Origin: an uncultured Eubacteriales bacterium
Lineage (GTDB): Bacteria > Bacillota > Clostridia > Peptostreptococcales > Anaerovoracaceae
DNA: 64,000 nt
Reading direction: 5' to 3'
Assembly: GCA_902798745.1 (NCBI GenBank)
Contig: CADBXM010000001.1
Location: 124,001 to 188,000, forward strand
In this document: positions 42,054 through 51,141 of the stretch, piece by piece
Numbering within the stretch: position 1 is the stretch's first letter
How the letters are laid out: each line of letters opens with the position of its first letter
Position numbers and translations under genes: made by a program
The notes under the pieces: model-generated
What the model was told of the DNA's origin: nothing
Seen by the model: the letters and a program-made list of their open reading frames with translations, nothing else
The model's database searches: none

Positions 42054-42947
42054 TTATTCCACGTCCTCGGCTTTCCGATATGCGAATGTATCGTATATAG
42101 TGAGGACCGACCCCATCAACAGAAGCGCGATGCCCACTATGGAATTCCAATAAATAGTCTCGTGCAGAACGGCGATCGCGATGAACGGTGCAATAGCCGG
42201 TTTGACAAAGAAGGAGATCGAACCGGTAGAAGCGTCCGAGTAGAGGACACCAAGGAAATATACTAAATATCCGAGCCCGGTCACGATAACGCCCACATAG
42301 AGTACCATTGGAAGGTTTTCAGCAACGCCCGCAACGATAGGCCTCCCCGTTATAAGCAGCGCGATGAGCAGGACAGCAGAACCGAAGTAGAATCCAATGC
42401 TGGTCTGCGTGAATGTGCCGATGCGCTCGATAGTGCGCCTTCCCATCACGGTATATGCGCCGAAAGTGATCGCCGCAATGATGAGCGCGACAAAACCAAG
42501 CACACTGTTTCCTTCCTGCATATCCCACGGCCTTATCATAAAGAAGATCGATATGATTCCGAGAGCAAATGAGATCCATTTGCGCTTGCTCATTTTCTCT
42601 GACGTGAAGATATGAGCGATCAGCATGGCGAACAGAGAGTTGGTGCACACAACAGGGGCTGCCGTGGAAGCATTCGAGTTCATGACTCCGATCTGGAAGA
42701 AGAGCATGCTGATCGAAACGCCCATGATGCCGGTCACAGCCATCCAGCCGAGATCTTTCAGGTTGACCCTGTATCCGCTCTTCTTACATTCGAGGAACGC
42801 GGGAGGAGTCAGAACGATCGCTCCGATAAAGAAGCGCAGGAAGGTGAGCTGTATATTATCGAGACCACGGCCTCCGAGTTTGAGAGCCACCTCCATGGTG
42901 GAAAAAATCAGAGCTGAAAAAACTATGCAAGCAACAACTTTCTTCAA
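42054..42947 (-). CDS. EamA/DMT-family transporter
   Basis: 297 residues with ten membrane helices in two EamA repeats (GFVALIIAAITFGAYTVMGR starts the second). It begins at a TTG because no ATG is available upstream; AGAAGG lies 11 bp before it. DMT proteins export amino acids or metabolites. The ATPase gene follows after 2 bp, so the four minus-strand genes are probably one operon. Confidence 0.87.
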   Translation of the reverse strand: MKKVVACIVFSALIFSTMEVALKLGGRGLDNIQLTFLRFFIGAIVLTPPAFLECKKSGYRVNLKDLGWMAVTGIMGVSISMLFFQIGVMNSNASTAAPVVCTNSLFAMLIAHIFTSEKMSKRKWISFALGIISIFFMIRPWDMQEGNSVLGFVALIIAAITFGAYTVMGRRTIERIGTFTQTSIGFYFGSAVLLIALLITGRPIVAGVAENLPMVLYVGVIVTGLGYLVYFLGVLYSDASTGSISFFVKPAIAPFIAIAVLHETIYWNSIVGIALLLMGSVLTIYDTFAYRKAEDVE

Positions 42948-43090
42948 TATAATGTAGGACCTTCTTTTCTATTCTATGCATGGCTCTCGGTCAGGAAATA
43001 AAATAGCCCAACCGAAATCCATACAATTATATCGCTGTCAGCGTTGGAAATAAAGAGCAGCTTACAGGAGCTTTCTTTTTCAGATCCTTT

Positions 43091-43141
43091 GGTGTCACTC
43101 TGACACCAACCGTTCACGCTTAATAGGCTCGATGCTATAAT
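43091..43141 (+). promoter_or_regulatory. Pilus-regulon operator and promoter 1 (ahead of sipA-sortase)
   Basis: Inverted repeat GGTGTC-ACTCT-GACACC (43091-43107, extended by TT/AA outside). Exactly 5 bp on is a poor -35 (TTCACG, 43113-43118), a 17-bp spacer, and TATAAT (43136-43141) with an upstream TG. The transcript would have a leader of about 90 bases to the ATG at 43239. Same geometry as the two sites at 47156 and 51164. Confidence 0.8.
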
Positions 43142-43238
43142 ATTATTACCGATTTTAGTTGCGTTGCCTCATCAGCAGATCAATGACGAATAAAAAGACG
43201 CTTCTAATGCTAATATCGCATAAAAGAGGAGGGCTTTA

Positions 43239-43814
43239 ATGTCTGACATCAACAACAGCGCTGTCAACACGGCGGTTGAAGATACCAACAAGAAGGGCAA
43301 AGACAGCGCAAAAAAGCGTAGCAAGAAAAGTATGAACGACTTCCAGTATTTATGTATGCAGATACTGATACTGGTGATGATATTATATGTGCTTTTCGGA
43401 CATATAGTGGGGATAATGACGATGCCAAACGCCGACATGTATCCGAGGATAGATTCCGGCGATTTCCTGCTTGTGTACAGACTGGACAAAGACCCTAAAG
43501 CGCAGGACATAATGGTGTTCGAAAAGAATGGTACCAGATATGTCGGACGCGCGATTGCCGTTGGAGGTGACACTGTCGAGGTGACCGATGGTGCCGTGAA
43601 GATCAATGGCTACACTATGGTAGAGACCAATATCTTTTTTGAGACTTACCCTCTTGAAGGGTTTACGGAATATCCACTGACGCTTGCTGAGGACGAATGC
43701 TTCATCCTCGCCGATCAGCGAAAGGGAACCGAGGACAGCAGATTCTTCGGGCCGGTAAAATACAGAGAAATCAAAGGGACAGTCATTTCAGTAATAAGAC
43801 GTAACAATTTATAG
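43239..43814 (+). CDS. sipA: SipA-like signal-peptidase-fold pilus assembly protein (catalytic dyad replaced)
   Basis: 191 residues. A basic N terminus, one membrane helix (about 37-58), then a signal peptidase I fold. At the position of the catalytic Ser (usually SMxPT) the sequence is ADMYPRI with Asp66; at the catalytic Lys (usually KRVIA) it is VGRAIAVGGDTV with Gly103. Streptococcus pyogenes SipA, a signal-peptidase-like protein required for pilus polymerisation, has the same Asp/Gly replacements. The late GTEDSRFFGPV box is kept. The class B sortase gene begins 5 bp downstream. It is thus a pilus chaperone, not a peptidase. Confidence 0.88.
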   Translation: MSDINNSAVNTAVEDTNKKGKDSAKKRSKKSMNDFQYLCMQILILVMILYVLFGHIVGIMTMPNADMYPRIDSGDFLLVYRLDKDPKAQDIMVFEKNGTRYVGRAIAVGGDTVEVTDGAVKINGYTMVETNIFFETYPLEGFTEYPLTLAEDECFILADQRKGTEDSRFFGPVKYREIKGTVISVIRRNNL

Positions 43815-43819
43815 TAAGA

Positions 43820-45112
43820 ATGGGCAAAATCAGTTTAGCAACAATAGCGGGAATAGGGACAAAAGTCGTTTCGGCGGTCTCGATCGTGCTTGCCTCGACC
43901 ATGATCGCTTACAGCGGCTTTGCGCTTTACGACACGGTCTACACCGACCGCACTGCTTTTACGTCCTCTGATTTGAGCCAGTACCGCCCAACTGCAACTG
44001 AAGAAGAGCCGACCTTTGAGGAGATGATGACGATCAATTCGGATACTTGCGCCTGGGTGACCATGCTCGGCACACACATCGATTACCCGATAGTGCAGGG
44101 CAAGGACGATGTTGAGTACGCCAACAAGGATATTTATGGCAAAAGCAGCCTTACCGGATCGATCTATCTTACAACGGTCAATAGTAACGAATTCACTGAT
44201 TCGTTCAACCTCATATACGGTCACCACATGGATAACGGCGGCATGTTCGGCGATATAGAAAAGTATGAAAACGACAGATACTTCTATGGCCATCAGGACG
44301 GCATACTGGTAACGACAAGAGGCATCTACGACATACATATCTTCGGAAGGCTCTCAGCTGATGCTTATGACAGCAAAGTTTATCAGGCCGGCGATAGACC
44401 ATCGTCGGATTTCCCTAATTACCTTTACTATCTTAAGTCGCTCGCAGTGCAGTGGGACCCTAAGACCGACATAGACGGGATCACAGCCAATATCCAGAAA
44501 TATATAACCGCGCGTGACCGCAATATTGCTGAAAACGGAAAGTTTGTCTTTAACAAGATGCCTGATGAAGTGGTGAAGAACGGTATGCAACTGATCGCGT
44601 TCAGTACATGCGCCGATGCCACCACGAACGGCCGGCAGCTTCTCGTGGGGACTATGAAGTTCCGCACCGAGCCGCTACCTGAAGAATACCTGATAGGCGA
44701 TCGTCCAATACCTCTTGCGGCGTGGGGCCACGGAGAGGCTGAGCATTGGTCTCTCCTTAATGCGATATGCGTCATCATGTCCCTTGCTGTTACCTTCCCG
44801 GGGAAGGCGATCAGAAAAAAATACCGCTATGTCACAGCGGATCTTAAAGCTAGACGTGCAGGCAAAGGCAAACTGGATATCAAAGACTTCAGCGATATAA
44901 AGCTGGTCAGTTTCCTCGGACAGGCACTGCTGTCGGTGTTCGCGCTCTTCTGGTTTATATGGACGCAAAACCCGGCGAAGCCAATGGTGATAGTAGACAG
45001 ATGGACTCTTGGGATGATCGCCGTGTATGTGGCTGTGTGGGTGATAGACGTCTACGTGATAAAGAACTACAAAAAGAAAAAGCCTGATCAAATAATTGAA
45101 CAGGCGTTATAA
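43820..45112 (+). CDS. Class B-type pilus sortase with C-terminal three-helix membrane module
   Basis: 430 residues. N-terminal membrane helix (about 15-36), then a class B sortase domain: catalytic His135 in IYGHHMDNGGMFGDI, Cys264 in FSTCAD and Arg272 in NGRQLLVG. Unlike ordinary SrtB it continues for ~150 residues after the catalytic domain with three membrane helices, opening EHWSLLNAICVIM and including IVDRWTLGMIAVYV. That module resembles the C-terminal part of the minor pilin encoded at 51238. It should polymerise or attach the pilins encoded at 47-54 kb, as class B sortases do with SipA in streptococci. Confidence 0.9.
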   Translation: MGKISLATIAGIGTKVVSAVSIVLASTMIAYSGFALYDTVYTDRTAFTSSDLSQYRPTATEEEPTFEEMMTINSDTCAWVTMLGTHIDYPIVQGKDDVEYANKDIYGKSSLTGSIYLTTVNSNEFTDSFNLIYGHHMDNGGMFGDIEKYENDRYFYGHQDGILVTTRGIYDIHIFGRLSADAYDSKVYQAGDRPSSDFPNYLYYLKSLAVQWDPKTDIDGITANIQKYITARDRNIAENGKFVFNKMPDEVVKNGMQLIAFSTCADATTNGRQLLVGTMKFRTEPLPEEYLIGDRPIPLAAWGHGEAEHWSLLNAICVIMSLAVTFPGKAIRKKYRYVTADLKARRAGKGKLDIKDFSDIKLVSFLGQALLSVFALFWFIWTQNPAKPMVIVDRWTLGMIAVYVAVWVIDVYVIKNYKKKKPDQIIEQAL

Positions 45113-45128
45113 ATCATAATCAGAAGCA

Positions 45129-46403
45129 TCATTCTTCATCGGGGATATGAATGGTAACGACTGCGCCGCCACCCTCGCGATCAGCGAGCTCAAGCTCGGC
45201 TCCGACAGCTTCCAGGCGTTCGCGAATATTCGAAAGCGCGATGCGGTTGCCATCTGTTTTCTCAGTGATGACAGTAGCTCCAAATCCCGGACCGGTATCG
45301 GCAACGATAACATCGTAACCTGTATCGGTTTTTTCTGTGCGGATAGTTACCGTGATCGGATCGAGCTCCGGGTCGATACCGTGCTTCACGCAGTTCTCTA
45401 CGAGCGGCTGCAGCGTCAATGGTGGAAGCTCAAAGTCTTTGTATGGAGTGTCATACTCAACAAATAGACTGTCCTCAAATCGCACCTGCTCTACAGCGAG
45501 ATATGCCTTCGCGTGCTCCAGTTCCTCCTCGAACGGAATAGGATCTTCGCTCGCTATAGCGGTAAAGTTCTTTCTCAGATATTTTGAGAAGTCCAGTATT
45601 ACTTTCTGAGCGCGTTTTGGATCCTCCTCGCAGAGGTAGTAAATGCTCATCATTGTGTTGTATACGAAATGCGGACGCATCTGCAGTACTGTAAGGCTGG
45701 CCTGCTGATCGGCGATCTTGCGCTGCTGCCTCGCGGCCTGCTCTGTCTGATCGAGAAGAAGTATGATCATGAGAAGACCGGTGGCGATAGTGACACCAAG
45801 TACAATAAAGTTTATGCCGTTATTTAACATCTGAAGCCCGACCGAGATGAGCGGGATCGCTATGTATGCGAGGAACGCGTTGAACTGTCTTCGTGTAAGC
45901 TTGTCGCGCCTGCGGAAGAGCGCAATGAACATCACCAGCATCATCAGCACAGGCGGTATCATAAGGACAGGGTAAAGCGGTCCGCGATGAAATACGTTAT
46001 CCGTACTTACGTAGTAGATGGATTTGCTCATCTGAGCGTAGCCGAGCAACACAAAGAAACCGATCCATATGATATCCACTATATACATGACAGGACTTCT
46101 TGGAGTCTCGCCACACCTTATCATCATGTACAGAGCCAGCAACGGCAGAAGTAAAGACGAGGAGAGTATCTCAAAGAACTCTGCGGTCCATGTGATGAGC
46201 CAGTTGCCAATGAACTGCTGAGAAGCCATCGACAGCATATTGGACCCCAGGAAGCAAGCGAGTACGATAAAAATGAGTATCAGAAACCTGCGGGTAGCTT
46301 TATCTGAGTATCTGCTCGCTATGGTCATCACAAGCCCGAACAGAACGATCATCAGGCCGGCGACCGGTATTGAGAAATTTGCTACTGTCATCCAATCAAG
46401 CAT
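45129..46403 (-). CDS. LytS-like sensor histidine kinase
   Basis: 424 residues. Seven or so membrane helices fill residues 5-220. Then comes the His_kinase H-box QMRPHFVYNTMMSIYYL with phospho-acceptor His245, and a GHKL ATPase domain (LVENCVKHGI, DTGPGFGATV, NIRERLEAVGAEL). No separate extracellular sensor domain is seen. It starts 4 bp after the XRE-receiver gene stop with no Shine-Dalgarno site, so translation is coupled. It is convergent with the sortase gene. Likely senses an envelope or small hydrophobic signal to set pilus expression. Confidence 0.9.
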   Translation of the reverse strand: MLDWMTVANFSIPVAGLMIVLFGLVMTIASRYSDKATRRFLILIFIVLACFLGSNMLSMASQQFIGNWLITWTAEFFEILSSSLLLPLLALYMMIRCGETPRSPVMYIVDIIWIGFFVLLGYAQMSKSIYYVSTDNVFHRGPLYPVLMIPPVLMMLVMFIALFRRRDKLTRRQFNAFLAYIAIPLISVGLQMLNNGINFIVLGVTIATGLLMIILLLDQTEQAARQQRKIADQQASLTVLQMRPHFVYNTMMSIYYLCEEDPKRAQKVILDFSKYLRKNFTAIASEDPIPFEEELEHAKAYLAVEQVRFEDSLFVEYDTPYKDFELPPLTLQPLVENCVKHGIDPELDPITVTIRTEKTDTGYDVIVADTGPGFGATVITEKTDGNRIALSNIRERLEAVGAELELADREGGGAVVTIHIPDEE

Positions 46404-46407
46404 TTGT

Positions 46408-46998
46408 TTATTTGAACACCAATTCCGGAACAGGGTAGCGCAGCTTCGACAGTTGTTTCTGAACACCTTCGATAGTAAGAGGCTTCATCAGGAAGCCGGA
46501 CGCGCCTGTTTCCCATGCATCCAGTGAGTATGTGGTATATGCCGTTAGGAATATCACGTTGATGCGCGGATTGATCGCCAGCAACTCACGGCAAAGGTCA
46601 AGCCCGCTCACGCGGCCCATCTCGATGTCGAGGAAAGCCAGCGGAACTTTATGCGTCTTAGCAAACTCTATCGCTTCGGACGGCTTTGTAAAGCAGACGA
46701 CTTCAGCCTGAGGTATAGCCTGTTCAAGTATAGGCCTGCCGCCTCTCAAAATGATGCGTTCGTTATCTACCATCATCACAAAAGGCTTTTCCCCGAAGCT
46801 ATCGTCAGAGCCCATAAGGATATTGACATCAACGCCGAGTGAGTCTGCGACCTTGCGTATCGTGACTGCGTCAGGCACGCGTCTTCCCGTCTCCCAACTG
46901 GCGATAGTAGAGCGATCCACAAACAAAAGGTCGGCAAGACGCTGCTGCGAAAGCCCTCTATCTGTTCTAATCTTGTGCAGCATTTCTGCAAAAGTCAT
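46408..46998 (-). CDS. Response regulator with N-terminal XRE helix-turn-helix and C-terminal receiver domain
   Basis: 196 residues. Residues 4-60 are an XRE/HTH_3 DNA-binding domain (LSQQRLADLLFVDRSTIASWETGRRVP). Residues 72-185 are a CheY-like receiver with acidic Asp78, phospho-acceptor Asp124 (AFLDIEM), Thr152 (LTAYT) and Lys172 (MKPL). LytS-type kinases usually pair with receiver-LytTR regulators; here the order is reversed and the DNA-binding fold is XRE. AAAGGA at 7 bp supports the ATG. The gene is divergent from the adhesin gene and near the GTGTC-N5-GACAC operator, of which it is the best candidate reader. Confidence 0.88.
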   Translation of the reverse strand: MTFAEMLHKIRTDRGLSQQRLADLLFVDRSTIASWETGRRVPDAVTIRKVADSLGVDVNILMGSDDSFGEKPFVMMVDNERIILRGGRPILEQAIPQAEVVCFTKPSEAIEFAKTHKVPLAFLDIEMGRVSGLDLCRELLAINPRINVIFLTAYTTYSLDAWETGASGFLMKPLTIEGVQKQLSKLRYPVPELVFK

Positions 46999-47114
46999 GA
47001 CGCGGTCCTTTCCTTTGTTCTTACAGACACCAACGATTCTGATAAATATGTATCAATTTTGAGCTTTTTTTCAATTAATTGTAGCTCTTTTGTGTTACCA
47101 TAACAAGGGAATAG

Positions 47115-47132
47115 ATTGTGAACCCTCACAAT
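47115..47132. promoter_or_regulatory. Second inverted repeat between regulator and adhesin genes
   Basis: ATTGTGA-ACCC-TCACAAT, a perfect 7-bp inverted repeat with a 4-bp centre, lies between the divergent XRE-receiver and adhesin promoters. It resembles but does not equal CRP or Rex sites. CAATTAATTG inside a longer GAGCT..AGCTC repeat lies nearby (47061-47087). Confidence 0.45.
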
Positions 47133-47155
47133 AGTTAACAATTTTATAGATATGC

Positions 47156-47206
47156 TGTGTCATAGCGACACATAGTATTGTTTGAGTTATTTCACAAGCC
47201 TATAAT
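47156..47206 (+). promoter_or_regulatory. Pilus-regulon operator and promoter 2 (ahead of the adhesin)
   Basis: TGTGTC-ATAGC-GACACA (47156-47172), then 5 bp, TTGTTT (47178-47183), 17-bp spacer, TATAAT (47201-47206). The operator centre lies near -49. Confidence 0.82.
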
Positions 47207-47248
47207 TCAATCGTAGGATGGAATAAGAGGGGAAAGACCCACAAAACA

Positions 47249-50200
47249 ATGAAACTGACACAGAGACTGCTCGTATTGTTAATAACGGTAACGATGATGC
47301 TGTCAGGTTCCTTTGCACAGGCGTTTGCCACAGAGGAGGCCGCAGACGGCGGTTCCGTTGTTGTGTCCGAAACACCAGGCTCTGAAGATATAGAAGAATC
47401 AAAAGAAGACCCAAAAGAAGAAGCAAAAGAAGAAGCCAAGGAAGAAGAGAATGCCGAAGAGCCTAAGGCAGAAGAAGCTAAAGAAGCTGCTCCTGAGAAA
47501 GAAGAGCCAAAGGCTGAGTCTGAATCCAAGGCAAGCAATGAGTCCAAGGCAGAGCCTGAAAAGGAAGCCACGGCAAAAGATGACAGTAAAGACGCTGAGA
47601 AATTATCTGCCGGAACACTTACTTACAAGTGCGACGAATACACAGTAACTCTCGATTACAGCAAGAAGGCGGAGATCCCTGAGGGAACAAAGCTCGAAGT
47701 CCGCGAGGTCCTTGCTGACAGCGATAGCAAAAAAGAGCAGAAAGAATATAAAGAGTATTACGACAAGTCTCTCGAGCAACTCCGCAACGAAAAGGGCGGT
47801 GACTCGATAGCAAAGCTGAAGTTTGCCAGGTTCTACGATATCGCTCTCATGAGCAAAGGCAAAGAGATCGAGCCATCGGGTGATGTTAGCGTTAAAATCA
47901 CGTTCAATGAAGACGCGAGAGAAACAGTCGGAGAGAAGGACGAAGCTGAAAAGAGCCTCAGAATCGTTCGCCTGACAGAAAACGAAAAGACCGGCAAGCT
48001 TGAAGTTGCCTCTATAGATAAGAAAGACACAGAGCTGTCGCTCGATAAAAAGGAGCTTTCTGAGGCTTCTTTCACAACAGACAGCTTCTCAGTATACGGC
48101 ATTGTATACACGGTAGACTTCGAGTCTGACAATAAACAGACCGGAAAGACAGAGACGGTCGTCGAGGCAAAGGGCAAGACTTTCCGTATGGAGGCAGCCT
48201 ATGACAACGTTGCCGGCATACCTGCGGAGGGAGTGCGCCTTTATGCAAAAGAGTTAAAAGGCGATGATCCTGATGTCATCACCTTTGACATCAAGATCGT
48301 CTCCGTGGAGGATGAGAACGTCGTTTATCAGCCTGCCGAGGGCCACAATGTGGCTCTGACTGTGGTCGTACTGGACGACAAGGCCGATACGGACGAGGAT
48401 ACCGCCTCGGTACTGCATGTGTGTGAAGACGGCACGAAGGAGACACTGACCGCTGATCTTGAAACAACAGACGAGGGCTATGTCTATTCCTTTGAGACGG
48501 AGAGTTTCTCCACATTTACATTTCATAGAAACGGCAGTAGTCTCGAGCGTTTCATTACGACGGTAAAGACAGGCCGTTTTGGTGGGAGCCAAACTGAGCT
48601 TTCCGGTAGTGCAGAGATATCTAATAACAACAATATGGGCTGGCTAAGCTTTGAAGAAGTGATTGATAAGTGGAATCCGGCCTACAGCAATGCAGGTTCC
48701 AATGGACGATATTCCGTCATTAAAGCCAATGACAGTGGCGGCAACACCAAGCAGTCACTGTGTGCAGTCGGGTTTTTCGAGGGCAGTATTTCACCTGTCT
48801 CGCTCGGACGCATTGCCACCTCTGGAAATGTAAACGGTTCCGCGACGAGTTATGATCTTCAGATAGAACTGAACGACAACTCCCTGCCGGTGCGGATCAC
48901 GGCGAATGGCGCTACGGCGGAGACTATATTCGTGCCTTCAGGCAGCGCGACGAGCTTTACGGCAGAGTCCATTGCAGCAGAACTCGGATACGACACGGAT
49001 GGTATGATGGTTACCGGCAAGGTCAATACCGTGTCTGCGGACTCAGTCTCCCGTGCGAAGCTCACTACGACAGATATTCCGACAGTCAGCAGTGGGACGT
49101 GGTGGACCAGGCTTCTGGCGGGCGAAACGTTTGATGACTTTGGTGCAGGATCCGACTTGATTGTGCTAAACTGGGTAAATTACACTGCTACGAACGTATC
49201 CTATCCGGCAGCGTATAAGTGGACCTATGATAATGGCGGCACACAGACCGTAATCGGCGATACGCTGTATGAGATCGAGATGGTCCCTGCTGTGGCGCAA
49301 GTCAGCAATGACGGTGGGACGACCTGGAAGAAATTCGCAAGCCTCATCACGGGCGAATATGATGGAGTGACACTGGAAGGGGCATTTAACTATGCGAATT
49401 CCCTGAGCGGAGACGTGATCGTTGAAATGCTTTACGACACTCATGAGCGCTACACTCTGAGCAGCGGCTTCAACTTTAACAATTCAGATATCACAAGCCT
49501 TAAACTCAAAGGCGTTGGTGAAGAAACTGATACAACCCAAAAGACTACGCTCGTAAAGGATCAGACAACTACGTCGATGATTACAACTACTGGCATCGAT
49601 ACAGTTGAGTTTAACAAGATCATTTTCAACGGCAATGGAGCGATGTCCGTAGTCGGTAATGGCGGTGCCGTGAAAACAGATGCAAGTAGCCTGAACGTAA
49701 GCTACTGTGAATTTAATAATTGTCAGGCCGGTAAAGCTAACTTAACTCCGGGTCAGGGCGGAGGCATTTGCCACGAGAATACTGCCGGGGAAGCAAGTAT
49801 TACCAACTGCGTCTTCAATCAGTGCAAAGCCAATGGAAAAGATGATGCCGCAGGCGGAGGTGGTGGATTCTACACTGACGCTCAGAAATTGACTGTTACA
49901 GACTGTACGTTTACAGCTTGCTCAACAGCATCCAGACAGGGCGCCGGCTTCTTCCATAGACGTTTGAAGACTGATCCGGGCAATTCCGAAACCAGCGTTA
50001 AAGACTGCAACTTTAAGGACTGCACCTCAGTATGGTGCGGTGCCGGAATGGAATCAGATGCCTGGGATGTCACACTTGATAACTGCACGTTCACTAACTG
50101 CGCAGCATCAAAGGGCGGTGCCTTTAACAACTATGCAGATGGACAGGACTCGTCAGGCAACAACACTTCACTCAATGTGAAAGACTGTAAGTTCATCAAT

Positions 50201-51133
50201 TGCACGGGCACAGACAACGGCGGAGCTATCCGCACCACGGCGCTTCATGTGAATTTAACGGATTCTTCGTTTGAAGGATGCAGCTCAAACGTTAACGGCG
50301 GAGCGGTAGCATGTACGAGCAATAAAACCATCGCAATTATTACCGACTGCACGTTCACTGACTGCCATGCTGATAACGGCAATGGGGGCGCGATCGTTTC
50401 TGCCGGCACCAACGCTACGGCAACGACGCTTAGCGGGAATACTATAGAAGATTGCTCGGCAAAGAATGGTGGAGCAGTACAGTCCGGCAATCTGCTAATG
50501 AGCAGCGGGACCATAAAAAACTGCACTGCATCAGCGAAGGGCGGTGCAATCAATTGCTCTCAGAAAATCATAATGACCGGCGGTACCGTGACCGGATGTA
50601 CTACGGGCGGAGAAAGCGCGGCTCTGGATGCTGCCACAGGTGGATCGGGACTCACTTTTTCAGGAGACGTTAAGGTAGAGGGCAACGTAGGATCAAGTGG
50701 CGAAGCCCGCGATGTATACATAGGCACGGATACAGATCGACACATACTTATAGACAGTGCAGGTCTTGGAGATAACGCGAGCATAGGAGTCTATGTCGCG
50801 GATGCAAATTCGGCATTTGATAAACACGGCAAACCTGGTCAGATGTTTGCTCATACCGGAAGTGTACAGGCTTCGACAATGAACAACCTCGATAAACTGT
50901 TCAGCGACAGGCTGGATAACGGAGAGATGCACGGTACGGCTGCTATATCCGGAGAGAACTATCGATATAGGATCATGTGGCCTGGCAAACCGCCTGTTGC
51001 GCCTACCGGATATACCAGCAAATACTTACCATTCATACTGATCCTCATCGGGGGAGTAGCACTGGTAGTTCTGAAAAAAGTAACAGATCGCAGGAGAAGA
51101 TCTGAAGACGATACATTTGAAACTGAGGAATGA
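47249..51133 (+). CDS. Large sortase-anchored beta-helix adhesin / pilus tip protein
   Basis: 1294 residues. Signal peptide to about 29 (SFAQAFA). A Glu/Lys/Ala-rich low-complexity stretch follows (about 45-125). Then come beta-rich segments (about 125-430) with two similar domains ending SFTTDSFSVYGIV and SFSTFTFHRNG. From about 720 to 1150 it is a right-handed beta-helix of degenerate repeats such as LTVTDCTFTACS and LNVKDCKFINCTG, each followed by GGA turns. The C-terminal cell-wall sorting signal is VAPTGYTSKYLPF, a hydrophobic helix and a basic tail. The VAPTG motif and the adjoining class B sortase suggest it is the pilus tip adhesin. Poor Cys spacing for disulfides hints at stacked Cys ladders inside the helix. 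Confidence 0.87.
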   Translation: MKLTQRLLVLLITVTMMLSGSFAQAFATEEAADGGSVVVSETPGSEDIEESKEDPKEEAKEEAKEEENAEEPKAEEAKEAAPEKEEPKAESESKASNESKAEPEKEATAKDDSKDAEKLSAGTLTYKCDEYTVTLDYSKKAEIPEGTKLEVREVLADSDSKKEQKEYKEYYDKSLEQLRNEKGGDSIAKLKFARFYDIALMSKGKEIEPSGDVSVKITFNEDARETVGEKDEAEKSLRIVRLTENEKTGKLEVASIDKKDTELSLDKKELSEASFTTDSFSVYGIVYTVDFESDNKQTGKTETVVEAKGKTFRMEAAYDNVAGIPAEGVRLYAKELKGDDPDVITFDIKIVSVEDENVVYQPAEGHNVALTVVVLDDKADTDEDTASVLHVCEDGTKETLTADLETTDEGYVYSFETESFSTFTFHRNGSSLERFITTVKTGRFGGSQTELSGSAEISNNNNMGWLSFEEVIDKWNPAYSNAGSNGRYSVIKANDSGGNTKQSLCAVGFFEGSISPVSLGRIATSGNVNGSATSYDLQIELNDNSLPVRITANGATAETIFVPSGSATSFTAESIAAELGYDTDGMMVTGKVNTVSADSVSRAKLTTTDIPTVSSGTWWTRLLAGETFDDFGAGSDLIVLNWVNYTATNVSYPAAYKWTYDNGGTQTVIGDTLYEIEMVPAVAQVSNDGGTTWKKFASLITGEYDGVTLEGAFNYANSLSGDVIVEMLYDTHERYTLSSGFNFNNSDITSLKLKGVGEETDTTQKTTLVKDQTTTSMITTTGIDTVEFNKIIFNGNGAMSVVGNGGAVKTDASSLNVSYCEFNNCQAGKANLTPGQGGGICHENTAGEASITNCVFNQCKANGKDDAAGGGGGFYTDAQKLTVTDCTFTACSTASRQGAGFFHRRLKTDPGNSETSVKDCNFKDCTSVWCGAGMESDAWDVTLDNCTFTNCAASKGGAFNNYADGQDSSGNNTSLNVKDCKFINCTGTDNGGAIRTTALHVNLTDSSFEGCSSNVNGGAVACTSNKTIAIITDCTFTDCHADNGNGGAIVSAGTNATATTLSGNTIEDCSAKNGGAVQSGNLLMSSGTIKNCTASAKGGAINCSQKIIMTGGTVTGCTTGGESAALDAATGGSGLTFSGDVKVEGNVGSSGEARDVYIGTDTDRHILIDSAGLGDNASIGVYVADANSAFDKHGKPGQMFAHTGSVQASTMNNLDKLFSDRLDNGEMHGTAAISGENYRYRIMWPGKPPVAPTGYTSKYLPFILILIGGVALVVLKKVTDRRRRSEDDTFETEE

Positions 51134-51141
51134 TCGATAAT

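Noticed and set aside
43050-43075. AAAGAGCAGC..AGCTTTCTTTTT as a terminator before the pilus locus
   Set aside because: The arms do not pair without several mismatches.
43239-43814. Reading the signal-peptidase-like gene as a decayed pseudogene
   Set aside because: The frame is intact, has a good ribosome-binding site and regulated promoter, and the two replacements equal those of functional SipA.
49600-50700. Repeats in the adhesin gene as a possible CRISPR or tandem DNA repeat array
   Set aside because: The repeats are degenerate at DNA level, in frame, and explained by the beta-helix protein.
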